Positions 61,928-64,000 of a stretch of DNA of 64,000 bases are shown in pieces. The stretch spans positions 124,001 to 188,000 of the forward strand of contig CALGUG010000065.1 in the NCBI GenBank assembly GCA_937902315.1. The letters are read 5' to 3'. The notes beneath the pieces are model-generated. The model was not told the DNA's origin, did not search any database, and saw nothing but the letters and a program-made list of their open reading frames with translations. Positions within the stretch are counted from its first letter, which is position 1, and every line of letters starts with the position of its first letter. A program made the translations under genes and the position numbers. The DNA is from an uncultured Chloroflexales bacterium. GTDB taxonomy: Bacteria > Chloroflexota > Chloroflexia > Chloroflexales > Chloroflexaceae.

Positions 61928-63214
61928 CTAGGAGTAGAGCAAGGGCGACCGCTTCTTGCGCAGGCTCTGCTGTTGCTGCTCGATCAGGCGCTCGTAGAGC
62001 TGAGCGTTATCGCGAGCGATGCGGCTCCAGCTGTAGTTCTGGGCACGCTCGTGAGCGCGCTCGGCCAAACGTTGGGCCAGCTCGGGGTTGTCAAGCAAGG
62101 TCTCGATTCGATCGGCCAGAGCCTCGGGGTTATCGTGCGGGATCAAGAAGCCATTGTCGCCATCGGTGATCATCGAAGGCAGACCGCCCACGTTAGAGGC
62201 GATCACGGGCTTGGCACAGGCCAAGGCTTCGAGGGCCGCCATGCCAAAGGACTCGTAGTGCGAGGGCACGGCGACGATATCGGCCGCGGCATAAAAGAGC
62301 GGAATCTGCTCTTGGGGACGCGCGCCAACGAAGTGAACCGCATGCTTAACGCCCAAGTCGCTGCGCAACTGGTTCAAACGGCGCTGCTCGTTGTTCCACT
62401 CGGCTTCTTGCTGTTCGTTGCCGCCGCCGATCAAAGCGACTTCGCTGCTTTCGGCCAAGTCGGGGCGGCGCTTATGCACGATCGCCAGAGCACGAATCAG
62501 GGCATCCATACCCTTGAGCGGCTCCATACGGCCGACCGTTACGATCAAGCGCTTAGGCTGAGGCGCAAGGCCGAGCTGTTCGCGCGCTGCGGCCTGATCG
62601 CCCGGCTGAAAGAGCTTGAGATCAACCCCGCAGGGGATCAGCTCGATGCGGCTGGCGTCGGCACCGTAGTGCCAAACCATATGGGCACGATCAAGCGGCG
62701 TAGCAGCTACCACCCGATCAACATCGCGTAAGAGACGCTCTTCGATCAGCTCGCGCTGGGTGGTCTCGGTCTCTTCTTTGCTGCGCGCCACAATATTTTT
62801 CATCTTGCCGAGCGTATGAAACATATGCACAACCGGAACCTGCCACGAGCGACGCAGCATCAGAGCGGCCTCGCCCGAAAGCCAGTAGTGGCTGTGAATG
62901 ATATCGTAGTTAAGGTCTTCGCCATCGGCGAAACAGCGCACGCGACCAACAAACTCGGGCAGATAATCGAGCACCCAGTTTTTGTCGTAGGGCGCTGCCG
63001 GGCCGGTGTGCAGATTGACGACACGGACATTATAGTCAAGCGGGCTGATTAGCGGCATATTGCGCTGCTGAGAACGAGTAAAAATATCGACCGGAATGCC
63101 ACGTCGTCCCAGTTCGCGCGCCAGCTCCCGCACATACACATTCATTCCGCCCGCTTCTTTTCCTCCCAAGCGGGCCAACGGACTACTGTGGACACACAAC
63201 ATTGCAACACGCAT
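61928..63214 (-). CDS. GT4 glycosyltransferase (MshA/sucrose-phosphate-synthase-like)
   Basis: A 428-residue GT-B enzyme. The N-terminus MRVAMLCVHSSPLARLGGKEAGGMNVYVRELARELGRRG is the acceptor domain opening of the MshA/SPS group, with IIHSHYWLSGEAAL. The C-terminal domain has TVGRMEPLKGMDALIRAL and the donor motif VPSHYESFGMAALEALAC (E-x7-E). It may use UDP-sugars to build glycolipids or thiol precursors; the exact product is not predictable. ATG at 63214 is preferred, with AAGGAG upstream, over a frame reaching 63292. Confidence 0.87.
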   Translation of the reverse strand: MRVAMLCVHSSPLARLGGKEAGGMNVYVRELARELGRRGIPVDIFTRSQQRNMPLISPLDYNVRVVNLHTGPAAPYDKNWVLDYLPEFVGRVRCFADGEDLNYDIIHSHYWLSGEAALMLRRSWQVPVVHMFHTLGKMKNIVARSKEETETTQRELIEERLLRDVDRVVAATPLDRAHMVWHYGADASRIELIPCGVDLKLFQPGDQAAAREQLGLAPQPKRLIVTVGRMEPLKGMDALIRALAIVHKRRPDLAESSEVALIGGGNEQQEAEWNNEQRRLNQLRSDLGVKHAVHFVGARPQEQIPLFYAAADIVAVPSHYESFGMAALEALACAKPVIASNVGGLPSMITDGDNGFLIPHDNPEALADRIETLLDNPELAQRLAERAHERAQNYSWSRIARDNAQLYERLIEQQQQSLRKKRSPLLYS

Positions 63215-63671
63215 TGTTCGAGTGTGCTCCTTTGTTATAGGCTCTAGTGTCTTCGAATTAACATCGTTGTTCCTTTCATGATACCACGTCATTTTGAAAT
63301 TAGGCGGATTTCTCGGCCATTTTTAATGCTTTGTATATATCAAACCAAAGATTGAACATTTGAGAAAGTTCTCAATTTTGTTGATAAAAAAACATTGTTG
63401 ACATTTCATCTCAATAAGAGCATCAAGCACAAAGACGAGCTTCGAGCGCGCATTTTCACTTCCTGCGCTCAGCCTCTAGCGGCTTCATCTTTTCCCCATA
63501 GAGGGCGCTTAGCGCGTCCGCCTACGGCTATCAGCATCTCGCCCGCAACCCCAAGGTGCTAGCCGTCGCTCAGTGGAAAGCGCCCCCCCAAAACACAATA
63601 GAGCGATTTCGCCTAGGAATCAGGCGAATGGGTTTACACAGCGCTCGTTTTTGCCATCGGCAGGTCAGAGG
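63215..63671. other. Intergenic region with GTAGGC-type repeat, copy 13
   Basis: The inverted core CGCGTCCGCCTACGGCTA is at 63513-63530, followed by TCAGCATCTCGCCCGC. The part at 63293-63420 is AT-rich and should contain the GT4 promoter. No gene is recognised. Confidence 0.7.
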
Positions 63672-64000
63672 TTATTCGGCCACAATGCGGTAAATCGTGC
63701 CGTCTCCTAGATCGGAAACATAGAGCTCGCCCGCCTGATCTTCGCCAAACGAGCTGATCTGCAGATCGCTCTTCAGAACCTCGCGGGCGAACCACACACC
63801 CCGATCGCTGCGCCCCATAGCCCAGATCTGGCCGCTACAGTAGTCGCCAAAGATATAGTAGCCCTGCATACTTGGGTAGGCGCTGCCGCGATAGACGTAG
63901 CCGCCCGTGACCGAGCAACCCGGGCCATGAGCGTACACATAGACCGGATCGGTGAGGCCCGCGCGCTCGCAGCTACTGGCGTTGTAACAGACCGCGCCCT
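63672..64000 (-). CDS. PQQ-type sugar dehydrogenase, N-terminal part beyond window
   Basis: The frame is open to the window edge, so the start lies outside. The last 109 codons contain VYVYAHGPGCSVTGGYVYRG, YPSMQGYYIFGDYCSGQIW and a closing GEDQAGELYVSDLGDGTIYRI, which are the C-terminal signature of soluble glucose/sorbosone dehydrogenase (GSDH) six-bladed propellers. Such enzymes oxidise aldose sugars with PQQ outside the cytoplasm. The cofactor and substrate cannot be checked from this fragment. Confidence 0.85.
   Translation of the reverse strand, partial: GAVCYNASSCERAGLTDPVYVYAHGPGCSVTGGYVYRGSAYPSMQGYYIFGDYCSGQIWAMGRSDRGVWFAREVLKSDLQISSFGEDQAGELYVSDLGDGTIYRIVAE

Noticed and set aside
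540..63530. CRISPR array made of the repeated GTAGGC cores
   Set aside because: Copies are kilobases apart, in both orientations, with no regular spacers and no cas genes.

Overview
Gene content, moderately high GC coding sequence and many one- and two-gene regulatory modules (PAS-STAS, HTH-STAND-TPR, GlsB-like membrane proteins, caspase-like proteins) point to a bacterium of the phylum Chloroflexota, probably class Chloroflexia. This placement is inferred from the families present; no rRNA or tRNA gene was found to confirm it.

Layout. 1-7.5 kb: the end of a methyltransferase gene, then a six-gene minus-strand operon (GNAT protein, MurL-like epimerase, Rsm22-like protein, HEAT-repeat RNA methyltransferase, GT4 glycosyltransferase, zinc-ribbon membrane protein). 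8-21 kb: PAS-STAS regulator, membrane-anchored MutS-like ATPase, GlsB-like proteins, a STAND-like ATPase with an altered P-loop, a 1,072-residue AddB-like nuclease, an SRPBCC protein, a coiled-coil SH3 protein and an ABC-2 exporter. 21.5-25.1 kb: a compact three-gene operon (J-domain/pseudokinase, vWA protein, divergent PurA paralogue) behind a near-consensus promoter overlapped by inverted repeats; this is the best candidate here for an undescribed system. 25.8-37 kb: AraC regulator with MFS transporter, histidine kinase, frameshifted HTH-STAND-TPR regulator, RuvC-like protein, FUSC-type transporter and zinc-ribbon protein. 37.8-50.8 kb: a minus-strand branched-chain amino acid superoperon, ilvD-(small ORF)-ilvB-ilvN-ilvC-leuA-pheA-cimA-leuC-leuD. 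It is preceded by a promoter, a 27-codon leader peptide rich in Leu/Val/Ile codons, and mutually exclusive hairpins, which is the layout of classical ribosome-mediated attenuation. 51.4-64 kb: phosphoesterase-GNAT fusion, glyoxalase-like protein, small membrane proteins, two tandem cysteine synthase genes, a caspase/EF-hand/double Tudor-like protein, an AT-rich DUF3644-type gene, a sugar-nucleotide SDR, a GT4 glycosyltransferase and the end of a PQQ-type sugar dehydrogenase.

The intergenic spaces are crowded with two repeat families. One has an 18-bp core TAGCCGTAGGCGGACGCG (13 copies, both orientations). The other is a MITE-like element with TA-flanked CCAAATCCG termini and a central hairpin whose two arms vary together between copies. 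They frequently lie side by side. leuB, ilvE and ilvA are not in the window, so branched-chain synthesis must be completed by genes elsewhere. No CRISPR array, rRNA or tRNA was seen.
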